DNA of 64,000 bases from Allolobophora icterica. Lineage: Eukaryota > Annelida > Clitellata > Crassiclitellata > Lumbricidae. Under the pieces are notes generated by a model. The model searched no databases. It saw only the letters and a list, made by a program, of their open reading frames with translations, and was not told the DNA's origin. Below, piece after piece: positions 1-12,123 of this stretch (the first letter of the stretch is position 1; each line of letters begins with the position of its first letter). The stretch is taken from contig OY744605.1 of the NCBI GenBank assembly GCA_963556255.1, positions 72,779,731 to 72,843,730 of the forward strand, given 5' to 3'. A program made the translations under genes and the position numbers.

Positions 1-940
1 ATGAAAGTGGGTTGTAGAAAAAGGCAATAACATCAATTGCCTCCTCTTATGATTAGGTATAAGATTGGATTCCAGGCTGAGTTATGACGTTAAATTGAAA
101 ATTATGAGTCAAATTTTGTCATTAAGTCTGCTTTGATTCTAGATAGTTCTGTGATTAGGTTTTGTGACAAATGCTCATGTTATTTGTTTTTGGCTGTAAA
201 AGTGAAGCGTACGTCTTTCACTAACAGTGATTCTGGTTGTGTTGATTGCAGGATTGTCATACATATCAGGTAAACAGTGAATGATGCATGATTGCATTTC
301 ATTCATAATGTTTATTAATGAGTTCGAGATTTATTCGCATTGGCATGTCTTGTGAACATCTTTGGTTATGCGATGTCTCGAGTTGTTTAGGCCTCTTGCA
401 AACAGATTTTGTTTTTGATCCTATGGCCTCTTCAGGCAAGGGCTCTTCATGTGCATGGCTCTTTCATTGTCCCCATAACTTACACACACCTGCAGATCGA
501 TTTGCTTGTGATGTCTTGCAGTGCGTAGATCTCTTGCATTTATGAATCGGCTTTTATTTGGGATCCTATATGCTTCCTGTGGCAAAACTGGTTTGTGTGC
601 ATGGCTATTTATTTGTTCCAAAAATTATACCTTAGAAGTAGTGGTAGGCAGTTTTTGGTTGGCTCATTCTTGTCACTGTGTTGTTTCTAAAGTTAGAGTT
701 GAAACCAGCAAATTGAAAATCATTTAGATTAAGAATTTTCCCGATGATTTCTTTGAGCAGACCCATAGCTTTTTCATGATAGTCATTGCAATCTCTGTGA
801 ATGAATGTGCATTAACTTTTTACTTAACAAATGCACCACAAATTTGCAAATGTATGCATGAGTTTAAAACACTTAAGAAATTATGCATGAATTTAGTGAT
901 TTACAACTATTACACTGTGGAGTTTTTGTATGCATGATAC
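1..940. other. AT-rich sequence, no gene recognised
   Basis: No supported coding sequence. It is probably intron or upstream sequence of the afadin gene that starts to be recognisable at 3428. Short open frames around 318-727 have no domain-like composition and overlap on both strands. Confidence 0.5.
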
Positions 941-948
941 CTGTATGC

Positions 949-2730
949 TAGGGTGACACTGAACAATACACAAAAAAATTATTCTTAGATTTTTTAAACT
1001 CTCACCCCTCGAAAGTGTTCTCTATAATATCAGTACCATCTATAAAAAGTTTTAGTGAAATCCGAAAATATTTAGAGGTCACTCCAGGGCATTGAAATTT
1101 CGATATATAGAAAACAATGTTAAAAAATAATACGCTAAAATCAGTCACATATCCTAGCAGCCAATACACAATCACTAGGCCATGATCCTGCTGAAACTGT
1201 TATCAATCGGGAATCCATTAGACGTGCTCGGTGCCAACATCGTCAGATCATTGCCAAAGAAATCTATGCATCATTCGCTCCCGAGGTTCCACTTACAGTT
1301 CACTCAGATGGCAAGTTATTGCCAGCTTTGACATCATAGGAACATGTTAACCGGCTGGCTGGCTATGCTGGTATAAGGTGAAGGAACAATGAAACTCCAA
1401 CGAGTTCCTTTACTGCCTAATGGAACAGGCGAAGCGCAGGCTTCAGCCGTTTTCAGTTTGCTTGAAGAGTGGAATACAGCTGGCTCCATACGATCTATGT
1501 CTCTTGACACAACTTCTAGCAATATCATCCTTCATGCAGGAGTATGTGTTCTGCTGGAGCACGCTTAAGACAGATCTTCTAAGCTTGGGCTGCAGACATC
1601 ATGGGGAGAGTCTTCGATACTCTGATGGTAAAATCTAGCAGACCTACAATAAAACTGTTTGAAAGATTTGCGAAATCTTCTGGCTCAATTGATAAAGATG
1701 GCTATAAAAGTGTCATGTATGATGGGCTGATTGTTGCACAGCTGAGGTCAGTCAGAGATGACTTGGTCAGTTCTGTGCCAGATCCCTGAATAATTTTCAT
1801 GCACGAGATGACTACAAAAAGCTTCTGGGACTAGCTTTATTATCTTTAGGCATCCCTCCTGTTGATGAACAGCCCATCATAGCTCCTGGTGCTTTCCACA
1901 GAGCGCGGTGGATGGCGAAGTTGATACACTGTTTGAAAATCTACCTCTTCAGTTCTCATGTTGATCTGACTGAGTTTAAACTACGAAGCCTTCTTGAATT
2001 CAACTGCTTACAAGGCAGCAAATGAGACCGCTGCTAGAGCAACAATACACAGCTTTTCAAACCATTTGTGGTACCTGAGCGAGACGCTGGTTGGCCTGGA
2101 GTTGTTGATTAGGCTGTTTCTCCTGATAGCAAGATTGCAATGGTTGCAGCCCTCGAACGTCCGGGATGCGATGACCCTCCTTGGCGTATCAAAGTTAATG
2201 TGCAGCAAGTACCGCTATGAGAGCTATCTAATTTTACAACTACAAACACTAAGAAACTCTTCTCTGTACTAGATGTTCATGCAGGCATCTTACAACTACA
2301 TCCAACATATGGGCGACAAACGAGAGCTTTCTCTTGGCTCGTCGCTGAGTTAAGAGCTCAAAGGTTGTGAATGATGCGGCCAGACGCGGCGTTGCACTGA
2401 TACAGTCATTCAATGGTGTGCTTACAAATCAGGAAAAACAGAAGCAATACCTACTGCAGGTGGTTGAGAAACATAGGAAGGAAGGTCCAGACTCAAAAAA
2501 GCAAACAATCATAAAGGGACTTGTTAAATAGTAGTGGTATCAAATACGATGAACTGCATTCACATTGCGTTAAACATTGATCATACTGTAAAACTTTAGC
2601 CGCGTTGAGTGACCATTAAACATTGACCAATTAATTTTAAAAAAATTCTGAGTAGTTACTTAATGGTATATAACCATCTGAAAGGGTGAGACTTGAAAAA
2701 TTTTAAACTTTAATTTTAAGTGTCACCCTA
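949..2730 (+). mobile_element. DNA transposon with 8-bp target duplication, TAGGGTGACACT termini, decayed transposase-like gene
   Basis: The element begins TAGGGTGACACT and ends with its reverse complement AGTGTCACCCTA. It is flanked by an exact 8-bp duplication, CTGTATGC, at 941-948 and 2731-2738. Perfect terminal repeats of about 12 bp plus an 8-bp target site are the insertion signature of hAT, P and Novosib-type cut-and-paste elements. The interior encodes a broken protein of a large uncharacterised RNase-H-like family (separate entry). A related element starts at 61651: both share the start TAGGGTG and, about 100 bp in, the block ATATTTAGAGGTC. The superfamily assignment is inference; the termini and duplication are read directly. 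Confidence 0.85.
1183..2520 (+). pseudogene. Decayed transposase-like protein (HxDGK / DTTSSN / CRHH / RWMAK family)
   Basis: Three-frame reading gives recognisable blocks in order. PLTVHSDGKLLPAL lies at about 1287-1330 and ends at a stop. A shifted frame at about 1404-1566 contains GTGEAQASAVFSLLEEW and then SLDTTSSN (Asp codon at 1506). CRHH is at 1591-1602, and IKLFERFAK at about 1650-1675. PGAFHRARWMAKLIHCLKIYLF lies at about 1888-1950 (RWMAK near 1906-1920), and FSNHLWYLSETLVGLELL at about 2056-2110. The Asp-containing blocks look like an RNase-H/DDE fold, and I recall the same motif order in many unannotated invertebrate proteins. At least four frameshifts or stops break the frame, so it is a relic. 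Its function as the transposase of the surrounding element is inferred from position inside the terminal repeats. Confidence 0.7.
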
Positions 2731-3427
2731 CTGTATGCAGATGAATATACATAGACTGTTTCGATGAACTGTTTCGTTGGTGAATATTCTGTTTGTTTCA
2801 CGGCAGAATGAATTTTGACATTTGTTAAGAACGACTTATATTCTGTTTAATAAGGAAATTTGCACAAGGATCCCAAAGTTGCTTTTATTCCACTGTTCTT
2901 GGGTCACTGTTTTTTTTACATTTGAGTGGTGTTTGTCTTGTTATCAGGACAAATGATATTTTGTCTATAATGAACCTCTGAAAAGCACTGTATGCTCCAC
3001 TATCTATCAAATGAATAAGTTGTTAAACGATTTGGCTTCGTACTTCATCTGTTGTCATTTAGTGAGGGAAAATTGGTTGGTGAATTTAAACTATGCCACT
3101 TTGTAGTAAATAAAACCAGCAGCATGTTGATGAAGCTGTAAATCTCAGTGGCCAATATAATTACTGATTGGGAACCATGGCCTCCGCTGCTGTGGTTTCG
3201 GTGACTTTGCACATGTAGAGTTAAAAGCAGATGCCTTAATGTGAGGTCGAATCTTTTACCAGATCTGGCTATGAATGCTATGATGAACTGAGATCTATTG
3301 TGTTCTGTGTTTAATGTCTGACTTCCTTGTATCTTCTGCTCTTGTACAGTCACACCAGTGAATTGTATAATCATACGATGGATTGAATATAACAAAGACC
3401 AATATGCTTTGCTAAATGTGTTTGCAG

Positions 3428-6400
3428 AATCTGAAGTCTGGATCAGCTCAGCCGTCAGATGGTGCACAGTCTGACAGTCGCCTGGATGGGGGAATCAAGG
3501 GACCAGTCGAAGGGGGCGCCCTGCGAAGGGAGCTGGAGATCTACACCATCAGTTTCAGCAAAGTGAAGAACAGTCTTGGCCTAAGCATTGTTGCAGCCAA
3601 GGTGAGTTTCTGTCTCTCTGCTTCACTGTCTACTCTGTTAAAGGAAGTGTAGATTACTCTCTGCATCTGTGCTTGGCTGATTTTCCTACAATCAGGTGAA
3701 TGTTTTTGAACAAAGTATGGACATACGTTGGTGTAGGTGGCTGAACTATCTACAGAAATGTTGCAGAGAAGTTGGTGAGCCAGACCTCAACGTGAAGTGT
3801 TGATCCTAAGCGCACACTTTTAGACTGATTCTGTACACTAGTCGTAGAGAGTAGAATGATTTGTCTAAACTGTTTTCATGAAGTTATGTGATACCTAGGC
3901 AAGGCTAGGTATTTATTTTTCATGGTGCGTTAGAACCAGGTTTATGCTCCTCAGGATATTAGCTGGTTTTGTGGTTTTCTGGAGAGCTTTGACTAACCTC
4001 CTGTTCTGTTTTTTTTCTGGTGTTTGTCAGGGTGAAAGTCAGAAGGACAAGGGCATCTACGTCAAATCTGTCGTCCCTGGGGGAGGAGCGGCAATGGTAA
4101 GACATTCAACATTCAGAGCAGCTGTTAAGTTCTAGAAAGAGAGATGCAACTTCAATGACGTTTGTGTATAGATATTTGGTTTTGGTGTCTATATGAGATG
4201 GCTTCTGTCATCAGTTTAGGATATTTTATTGATCACCAAAAAATGCAGAATACCTGTAAATCAATACAAAATCAGTCAGTTGCTTCCTTGGAAAATCTGC
4301 AATTACACCAGTGATTCGTTATAACTTGCTTCTTTATAACACAAATCTAACATAACACTTGGATCCCAAAATTAGCTTAGCCATAGAAAATAAATTTATC
4401 ATTACATGGTCTAGTTATAAGGTGGTTTGTGTTATGGCTCCCAAGGTCAGTGTTATACAAGTTTCTGGTGTAAAATAGCCATAGAAATGAAAATATGAAA
4501 AGTTTTTCGTATTCGGTTAAGTGGCTGGTTACCTAATTGGTTGATAAAGTTTGATTTTGAGTAAACAGGATGGTCAAATAGGCTACAGGTTGATTAAACG
4601 GTGAATACATACAGGATGGCTAATGCTATATAGTATACAAGTTGATTGATTGATTTGTTGATTTTGATTAAAACAGGATGGTCGAATACTGGCGGGTGAC
4701 CAGCTGCTGGAAGTTGATGGAAAGAGTCTCGTTGGACTTTCGCAGGAGAAGTAAAGTCCTATTATTTACAAAACATTTTAGTTATCCTGCCTTTTTGCAC
4801 AGCCAAACTTTGGAGGAAAAAAACGTATGCTGTTGAGAGATATTGATGTTTAGCCAGCTTTCAGCTACCCCTTCCCCAAGGTGATGAGAAGTGACTGGAG
4901 GAATAGTGGTGTAGTGGTGGAAAGATCAAAGGTCAATTCAGTTGACCATGAAATACCTTTTGTCAGGTCCCAGTGGATAAGAAGGTGGGATAAACATTTC
5001 CGCTATATTTGCTAAGCACTTATCAACTGGTCATCTTTATGCAGATGATGCCCAAGCGCTCGTTCATGGCACTCCCTCTGCACAGCTTGCATTAACTGGA
5101 CGTATTGATGCTCTCTCACGTGATTTACACCTTTGGCTGTCTTCTAATCGTCTCTCTTTGAACCCAACTAAGACGCAGCTTATATGGTTTGGTACTCGTC
5201 AGCAGCTCCTCAAACTAGACTTCCCACTTCTTGCTGAGAAATTCCCGTCATTCACTTTTCTCTCTAGTGTCCGTGACCTTGGTGTTGTCCTTGACAGTAT
5301 GCTCACCTTTTCTGAACACATTGCTAATCTTACCCGTTCTTCTTACTTTCACTTGAGACGGCTTAGAGCAATCCGACGCTCTGTCTCCTCCTCCGTTTTT
5401 ACCACTATCATCCACGCCTTCATCTGCTCCAGAATTGACTACTGTAATTCTGTTTTGATTGGGCTGCCAAAAGTCCGTCTTTCCCCCCTCCAGACTGTTT
5501 TAAATGCTGCAGCCAGATTAATAGCCCGACTTCCTCGCTGGTCTCATATTTCCTCTTTCATGTTCGATCATCTTCATTGGCTTCCCCTTACTGCTCGGAT
5601 TCAGCTGAAGGTTCTCACTTTAGTCCTTCGGTCCTGTACAGGCTTAGCACCCAAGTACCTCTGTGACATTGTTCGTCTGCCAATTTCAGCTACTTCCCTC
5701 CGTCCATTGCGATCGCTTAATCGACATGATCTTCTTGTACCACGAGCCAGGACCTCTATGGCCAAAACTCGAGCCTTTTCTTGCATTGGTCCTGCTCTAT
5801 GGAATCAACTTCCTCCATTGACACGTGCCTCTTTATTAGCTGGTGGCCCAAGTGCCTCGTTCCGCTGTCTTAAAACCTCTTTCTATTCACTGGGTCTTTC
5901 GCACTGGGAGCGCCTCTGATTAGCGAATACTGTGAGAGGCGCTTTATAAATGTTTAGATACAATACAATACAATACAATAAACATTGTACATAACTTAGC
6001 AGGTATCGGGGCAAATTCCAGTGAAGAGGAAGGTTTCAGTTAAAGATCAAAATAGATTATATATCAAGACACTCGGTGCAGTGCCTTTTAAGTAAACTTG
6101 CAAAGTGCTACACACGTGGCTATCTACATGACAGGCATCGTATCGTGGCTGATGGTATTGTTGCTAGGTAGACCTAACTGATTGTGTTTTATCTGTTTTG
6201 ATGTTGCTTGTGGCTTCAGAGCGGCCGAGATGATGACACAGACGGGACAGGTGGTGACACTGAAGGTAGCCAAACAGGGAGCAATATTTCACGGTCTAGC
6301 AACTCTGCTCAACCAAACACAACAGCCGCCAGTTGTCACCTGGAGTAAGTTCACTAATCTCATCATTGTTGATAATATCTAGTCTAGTCTAATTGTTGAT

Positions 6401-9400
6401 AATCACTAATCTCGTCATCAGGTATACTAGCTTAGAGGATTACACTGATTGATGATCATGTTAAAATGGAGTCATTGATGATGTCAAGTGAGTGGGGAGT
6501 GAGCAAAGTATTGTTAATATCTTTTTCAGCAAAACAGAGCCAGGTCCAGGGAGATGGAGGAAGGATGCAGTCGAAGGCAGACAGTTCAAGTCAACCAAGC
6601 CTGCCTGTCAGTCGTCCCTTGAGCAACGACTTTCGAAATTCTCCAAAGCCCCTCAACCAGCAACTGGAAGCAAAATCCACTCCAGCTCTAACAGGTCTGC
6701 ACTCTGCTTTTCTTCAGTTGATGTAAAACTCAGTGCATAATTAATTCTTAGTAATAACAAAAAAAAACCTGGTATGTTCCTGAAAATTTAGTTTCCCCAA
6801 CATTTATTTAGCACCTTTTAGAGGCTTTAAGACTCTGCTTTTCTTCAGCTGATGTAAAACTTAGTGCATAATTAATTCTTAGTAATAATTAAAAAAAACT
6901 GGTATGTTCCTGAAAATTTATATATGTTTCCCCAACATTTATTTAGCACCTTTCAGAGGCTTTAAGAGACATTATGTAAATGTATGTTGGCTACTTAAAA
7001 TAATTAAAAAATTTGATGATTAGAATAATGATAATTGTAATACAATGTAGTCTCGTTAATGTGAAGTTATTAGAAACATGTCTTATGATGCAGCAGGCAA
7101 ACCAGGGCATGGGTGAAAAGAGATAATGCTGAAACAGTCTACACTTAGCACTACACTGCAGTTCTTGTACAATGCATTAACCAATATGACATGTCAATAG
7201 CTCTAGGGACATAACACATGTCCACCACTTCACATTAAGCAGAATGGCACGTAAACTTGGAGCACTTAAATACGTCCACAATGTAATAATTATAAAATTA
7301 TGAAGAACTTGAGTATTTCAGATGGCTATCAGGTCTGTTGTATAAGACCTTTATTTGCTGATTTTTGTGTTTCGTTTTGCTGTTTAAAGATACGAGATAT
7401 CACGAGCCTCATATGACGGGGGAAGTTGACGTGTATCCAGGCAACTATCGGACTTCGCCTCAGCAGCCACAAGCGAAGGTTGCTCCAAATGCAAGGATGG
7501 ATGCACTGAAACACAATTCGTCCTCCCAACCTGACCTCATCAACCGTCGGCCAGAGCCCAACAGCAGAGAAGACCTGAATCAGCTCACTGTTCACTCGGC
7601 GATTCCTGGTTCTCAGCTGCAGGATCAATCAAGATATGGACAGCACATGAAAGGTGCCGCATCAAGCCCAAACATCTCCACTGAGGCACAGAAGGGCTTT
7701 CAACGGATGCCAGAGGATGCCGATCGCCAGAGGATTCTTGAGTGGCAGCAGCGAAACCAGATGCTGGCCGAGCGCGACCAATGGGAGCAGTCACGGTCGA
7801 GCGGAGCCATACAAGACATTGCCAAAAGTTCTGTTGCCGCCAAAGAGTTTTCCGGTCAGATGCGCCCTGAGTTCGCTTCCGGTGGAAGAACAGCATCGCT
7901 GGATGATGAAAGAGGATACAGACCGGAACCAGCGGATGTTGCTAAGCAACCAATCAAACCAGTTCAGCCATACCAGTCTCAGCAAGCAGCATCAAAGAAA
8001 GGTCCAGGCTATGCAACACAGATGCTTTTCCCAGCGCAGGCAAAAGCCCAGCCACCAAGAGATGGTGCCACTGGATACCAGACAAACCAGCAGCCAGGCT
8101 CCTATGTACCTGGAAAACCAGTTGGTCAGCCCAGCATTCCACCACAAGGATATGGGTCAGTGGCTAGCTCCCTACCTTCAAACCAAGTTGATGGTTTCCC
8201 AAATCAACCACAGTCATTTCCACCAGGGCAGCCTCGAAATTTTCAGGGAAATTTTCAGCCGCAACAAGGAGGAGGAGGAGGAGCAGGGCCATATGTGGCT
8301 GCTCCATTGGGACCTTCCACTGCCCAGCATTCTGAGTATCGACCAATTTCTGAATTCTCTCGTGGTTATGGTCCTGCTTCTTCTCCGGTTGGAGACGCTA
8401 CTCGGATGAGAAATCCGTCTTCTTTGGATCCGGATTTTCCTCCTCCTCCATCTGACCTTCACCTGGCTCAGATGGGAGCCAAGACACCGACTGCAGGAGG
8501 AGATGTTATGTCGAATCGACCAGGAGGACAACCATCATTCTACAACCAGCAGACCATTTCATCCAGTGCACCATTTGGCGCAGAGAAAGTGGATAAGAAT
8601 CCAAGGTTAAACGAACCTGGAAAGTTTTTACAAGGAGATAGACAACCAGCATCCATGTATGGCTATCAGGATTATTCATCTGGGTATCCTCAAAGACCAG
8701 ATGACATGACCCGGTCGACCCAGGGTCCTGGAAACGACGTTTACCAGTCGTCGTCAAGACTTGATCCTTCTTCCGGCATTGCCCAGCTCCCTCTGGCAGG
8801 GCCAAGGGTTCCACCCCAGCCACAGGCCAAGAAGCCCCCACCAATCGCTGCCAAGCCAAAAGTTGTGGGCATGGCTGCTAGTGTTGACGTGAAGCCGTTT
8901 GCTTCTTCTCAATGGGAAGACAAAGACGCAAAAGAGAAGCAAATGGATGAGGAAAGCCGTCGTAAGAGACTGGACGAGATCAAGCGTCTGCAGAACCGAC
9001 CATATCGCAGTCCAGAGGAACAGAACAAACTCCAGCGTCTCATAACGGAAGAGGAATTCGATAGGAGAGCGCAGGAAGCGAGTGAAGAAAAAGACTCAGA
9101 AGAGGATACGTCAGAGGTAAATGCTGATGAAACTAGATAACATCAGAAGCATCAGTTGACAAGGAAAATATAGTGTTTAATTTCTGACATGTATTGTGAA
9201 CGAACTTAGGTTCTGTGTTGCTAAGTAATAGAGCAGTTGAAGAGTGCAGTCATTCCAATAAAACGTCAGCTGTAACGAGTACACTGACCGTACACTGTTG
9301 GTGGGAAGATGAGACAGCAAGGGAGAGTACTGGCCACCTGCCCACGTATACTGAGGTTAAGAAAATGAAGTCGCTAACACTTCATACCCATAGCTGCCTC

Positions 9401-12123
9401 AGGGCTAGCTCAGAGGACTTCTCTTCTTAGTTTATGTTGGTGGGAAGATGAGACAGCAAGGGAGAGTACTGGCCACCTGCCCATGTATACTGAGGTTAAG
9501 AAAATGAAGTCGCTAACACTTGATACCCATAGCTGCCTCAGGCTAGCTCAGGGGACTTCTCTTCTTAGTTTATGTTATTAGTATAATGTCATGTGTATAC
9601 TGGACGGAATTGAGAAACTTGCTGTCCATACTGTCATCTGGCTGACCTTTGATGTCTGTATTATAGAATCAAGCGGCCATGATGCGACGCATGGACGAGG
9701 AATTCCAGAAGCGCCGACCAACGGACAAGAATTACCAACAACAACAACAACCGGAACCAATGTATGCCAAAGTGGACAAGTAAGTTGACGACCAATTACG
9801 TCAACTTTCACGAGCTTTGGTTGTTACCAGTGATGCATAGTAGTTAACAACTAACTAGTTGTTAAACTATGTTTTAAGTATTTAAATTGTAGTGTGCATT
9901 TTTGCAAGAGTATTTGTAGGTAAAATACCATATCTCAATTTGTAGTTAACTACTTTTCTAAGTGCTTTTTCAGCAGACGAGTTTTTCAGTTGCATTCTTA
10001 CTGTCATGTCTCCAGCATCTCGTAGTTGGCAACATTATGTGTTCAGTTGCATTGCCATTTACAGAATAGTTGTCTGATTATGAATTAATGGTGTGTATAA
10101 GTGTACAGTTCAATAGTTTAGTTTAGTTCATCACGGCTAAAAAGTGAAAATGCAGACGAGAACAAATTTACATCAATGCGTGTGCTTACTGTTACAAAAA
10201 GTTGTAGATATCTCTCAAACTACTCCAACTTTTTAAAGTACAACTTGATAAAAGCAATTTATGCTACCTTTGTAGTTACTAACCTAACCATGCGAATTTA
10301 AACTTATGCAGGTAGTGAATGGCAGTGAATAGTAATCACACATACGGTATTGGACTATTGGTGTGAATAATTGTGACTATGGGTTAAGTCCTATATCTAC
10401 AATAGGTTTCTACAACACAGTTCCATTGTAAGGCAAGATCAAATGTAGTTACTGAAGTAGTTATGGTAATATACAAAGTAGTTACTAACTACTATTTAAA
10501 CTACTTAAAATGTAGTTTGAAAAAGTGGTTGTAATTAAACTGCTTTTAAAGTAGTTAGTGCCAATTACTGGTTAATACATTGTCTGGTCCTTTGGCTTCA
10601 ACTTTAAAATGTTATACTACACATGCATGTCAAACAGTCTGCTCAAGTTATGTTATCATCTTTAGCATCAAGTAATTTTGATCAGTTGGAAATGAAGGCC
10701 AGTGCATTCTAATCAACACGGTCAAAAGTTTTGGCTGCTAGAATTGATAACCAAAAGAAAAGAATGCAGTTGAGTTGTGCTGTTGTCTCTGTTTTGTAGG
10801 CAACATTTGCCATCTGACAACATTAACAGAGCTCAGGGTGAATTTCATCAGAGGGGCTTTCAACACCCCTCCACCTCCTCTGTTGGAGGAGGATTTGACA
10901 GGAAGCCAGAGCCACAGAGACCACCTGAGCCGATGAAGAACCAAGGTCCTGATTACCCGAGAGCTGGTCCTGGGCCATCTGGGTGGTCCTACGAGACGAC
11001 AGACCAAGATCCAGGATGGATGCGATATCCAACAGATGACAGAACGCAAGGCGACTCGGGCAATTATTCATCTTCACAGCTGGGAGGGGAATATCCACGG
11101 CAGACAGCTATGGGTGGGTATGTGTCGAGCCAAGAAATGGAAAAAATGGGCAGACCTTCCGGATACCAGACGCAACCACAGTACAGTGGCCAAACAGAGT
11201 ATCCGAGTGCATATCAACCTCCCAGCAAGCCAGGCAACGATGTCTTCAACGCTTCAGGTCAGTCGAATCAGCCTGGCTATGGGCAGCAGCCTCAGCAGCC
11301 AACACGTGGTGGCACCGTGTCTGCTCTGAAGCAACCAGATTCGCAGACAGGCGCCGCTACTAAGAAGAGTGTGACCTTCAACGAAAACATCGGTGTCACA
11401 GAATTCACAATAAATCGTTCTTACGGATCGACTTCCTCGGAAAGCTCGTTTCCACAATCGCCTGAGCAGAATGCAGCAATGAGGCTACCAGCGGATCAGC
11501 CACCTGTGCCTCCACCAGCGACTTACCTGACAGCGGCCACGGTAAGGCCCAATATGCCACAGCAGTATGTTCCTTCGTCCCAGCCATCCTATATTCAGCA
11601 TCAAAGGAATGTCGAGTCATCGTACCCACATGGCGCTGGTGGTGGGGAGCCTCGATATCCATATGGGGGTCAGGATGTGCGACCACCGGCAATGCCCTAC
11701 AAGCCTCAGGATCAGGGTAACTACCAGGAGAAGGACCACTACGCACGAGACCCTCGATATGCAGGGCCGTCTGGTGGAGGGGGATACCCAACGCAGCAGT
11801 ATTCCAACAGCCCAGTGCAGCCACTGTACTCATACCAACAGGATCCTCTCAATTACGGCCGCCAGCCACAGCAGCAAGGAATGCGAGGATCAGAAAATCC
11901 ATCAGCGGAACAGGTGCTACCGAATGTTGCCTACGTGCCCGGATCCGGAGCACCAGTCGTTGGGGCTCAGGAGATCTACAGGGATCCCAGAGATCGCATA
12001 ATGGCATCCAAGGCAGCTGCAGGACCTGCTGGAATGGTGCCAATGGCTGGTCAGCGCTCGACGCCAGACAGAATGTCGTTCAGGGACAAGATGTCGATGT
12101 TTACTTCGGAGGCTGGTGAATGA
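3428..12123 (+). CDS. AFDN: Afadin/canoe homologue, C-terminal eight exons (PDZ domain to stop)
   Basis: Afadin links nectins and Rap1 signalling to actin at adherens junctions. Exons: 3428-3601, 4031-4096, 4677-4750, 6220-6344, 6530-6694, 7390-9116, 9667-9779, 10800-12123. All have AG/GT borders and matching phases and give 1255 residues. The PDZ domain is residues about 35-135: carboxylate loop GLSIVAAK (51-58), GIYVKSVVPGG, DQLLEVDGKSLVGLSQEKAA and QVVTLKVAKQGAIFHGLATLLNQ in pieces across exons 1-4, matching the afadin PDZ almost motif for motif. The 1.7-kb exon encodes a disordered Pro/Gln/Ser region ending in a charged helix (DEESRRKRLDEIKRLQNRPYR and on) typical of afadin. The last exon is again Gln/Pro/Tyr-rich and closes with SFRDKMSMFTSEAGE. 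The RA, FHA and DIL domains expected upstream are outside the window. Gene identity is strong; the exact start of exon 7390 relies on phase. Confidence 0.92.
4990..5990 (+). mobile_element. 5'-truncated LINE (CR1/L2-like) 3' end in afadin intron
   Basis: Open frame from about 5000 to 5919. It includes the reverse-transcriptase catalytic motif YADD (codons from 5038) and then the long C-terminal thumb region with LNPTKTQLIWFG, VRDLGVVLD, RIDYCNSVL, HLHWLPL, GLAPKYL and ALWNQLPP. These signatures are usual for CR1/L2/Jockey-clade reverse transcriptases. A short 3' UTR carries GAGAGGCGCTTTATAAATG and ends in an (ATACA)n tail at about 5959-5982. The endonuclease and most of the polymerase are missing. 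It lies in sense orientation in the intron between exons 4750 and 6220, with only about 900 bp of the original element left. Confidence 0.9.
6701..6966. repeat. Tandem duplication of about 131 bp
   Basis: 6701-6831 and 6832-6966 are two diverged copies, both starting ACTCTGCTTTTCTTCAG and ending GAGGCTTTAAG. The first copy starts seven bases after the afadin exon that ends at 6694. Confidence 0.9.
9298..9575 (+). repeat. SINE body duplicated in tandem (139-bp period)
   Basis: Two copies (9298-9436, 9437-9575) of a sequence beginning TTGGTGGGAAGATGAGACAG and ending CTCTTCTTAGTTTATG. The same body, with its tRNA-like head, occurs at 59280-59585, and without a clear head at 20560-20775. The piece at about 9210-9297 resembles the region just upstream of this body in the other copies. 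Confidence 0.8.
9828..10570. mobile_element. hAT-type MITE in last afadin intron
   Basis: Starts CAGTGATGCATAGTAG and ends as the inverse of CAGTAATTGGCACTAAC. The flanks GTTGTTAC (9820-9827) and GTTAATAC (10571-10578) form an imperfect 8-bp target duplication. The interior is full of GTAGTTA/TAACTAC repeats and has no open frame. Confidence 0.65.

Noticed and set aside
252..269. Possible 18-nt afadin microexon between GCAG and GTAAAC
   Set aside because: Too short to support without transcripts; no recognisable afadin sequence.
3045..3467. 140-residue minus-strand open frame
   Set aside because: No domain-like pattern; overlaps the afadin exon and its intron on the other strand.
7585..8859. 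Antisense and shifted frames inside the large afadin exon
   Set aside because: Shadows of the main frame, which has agreeing splice phases at both ends.
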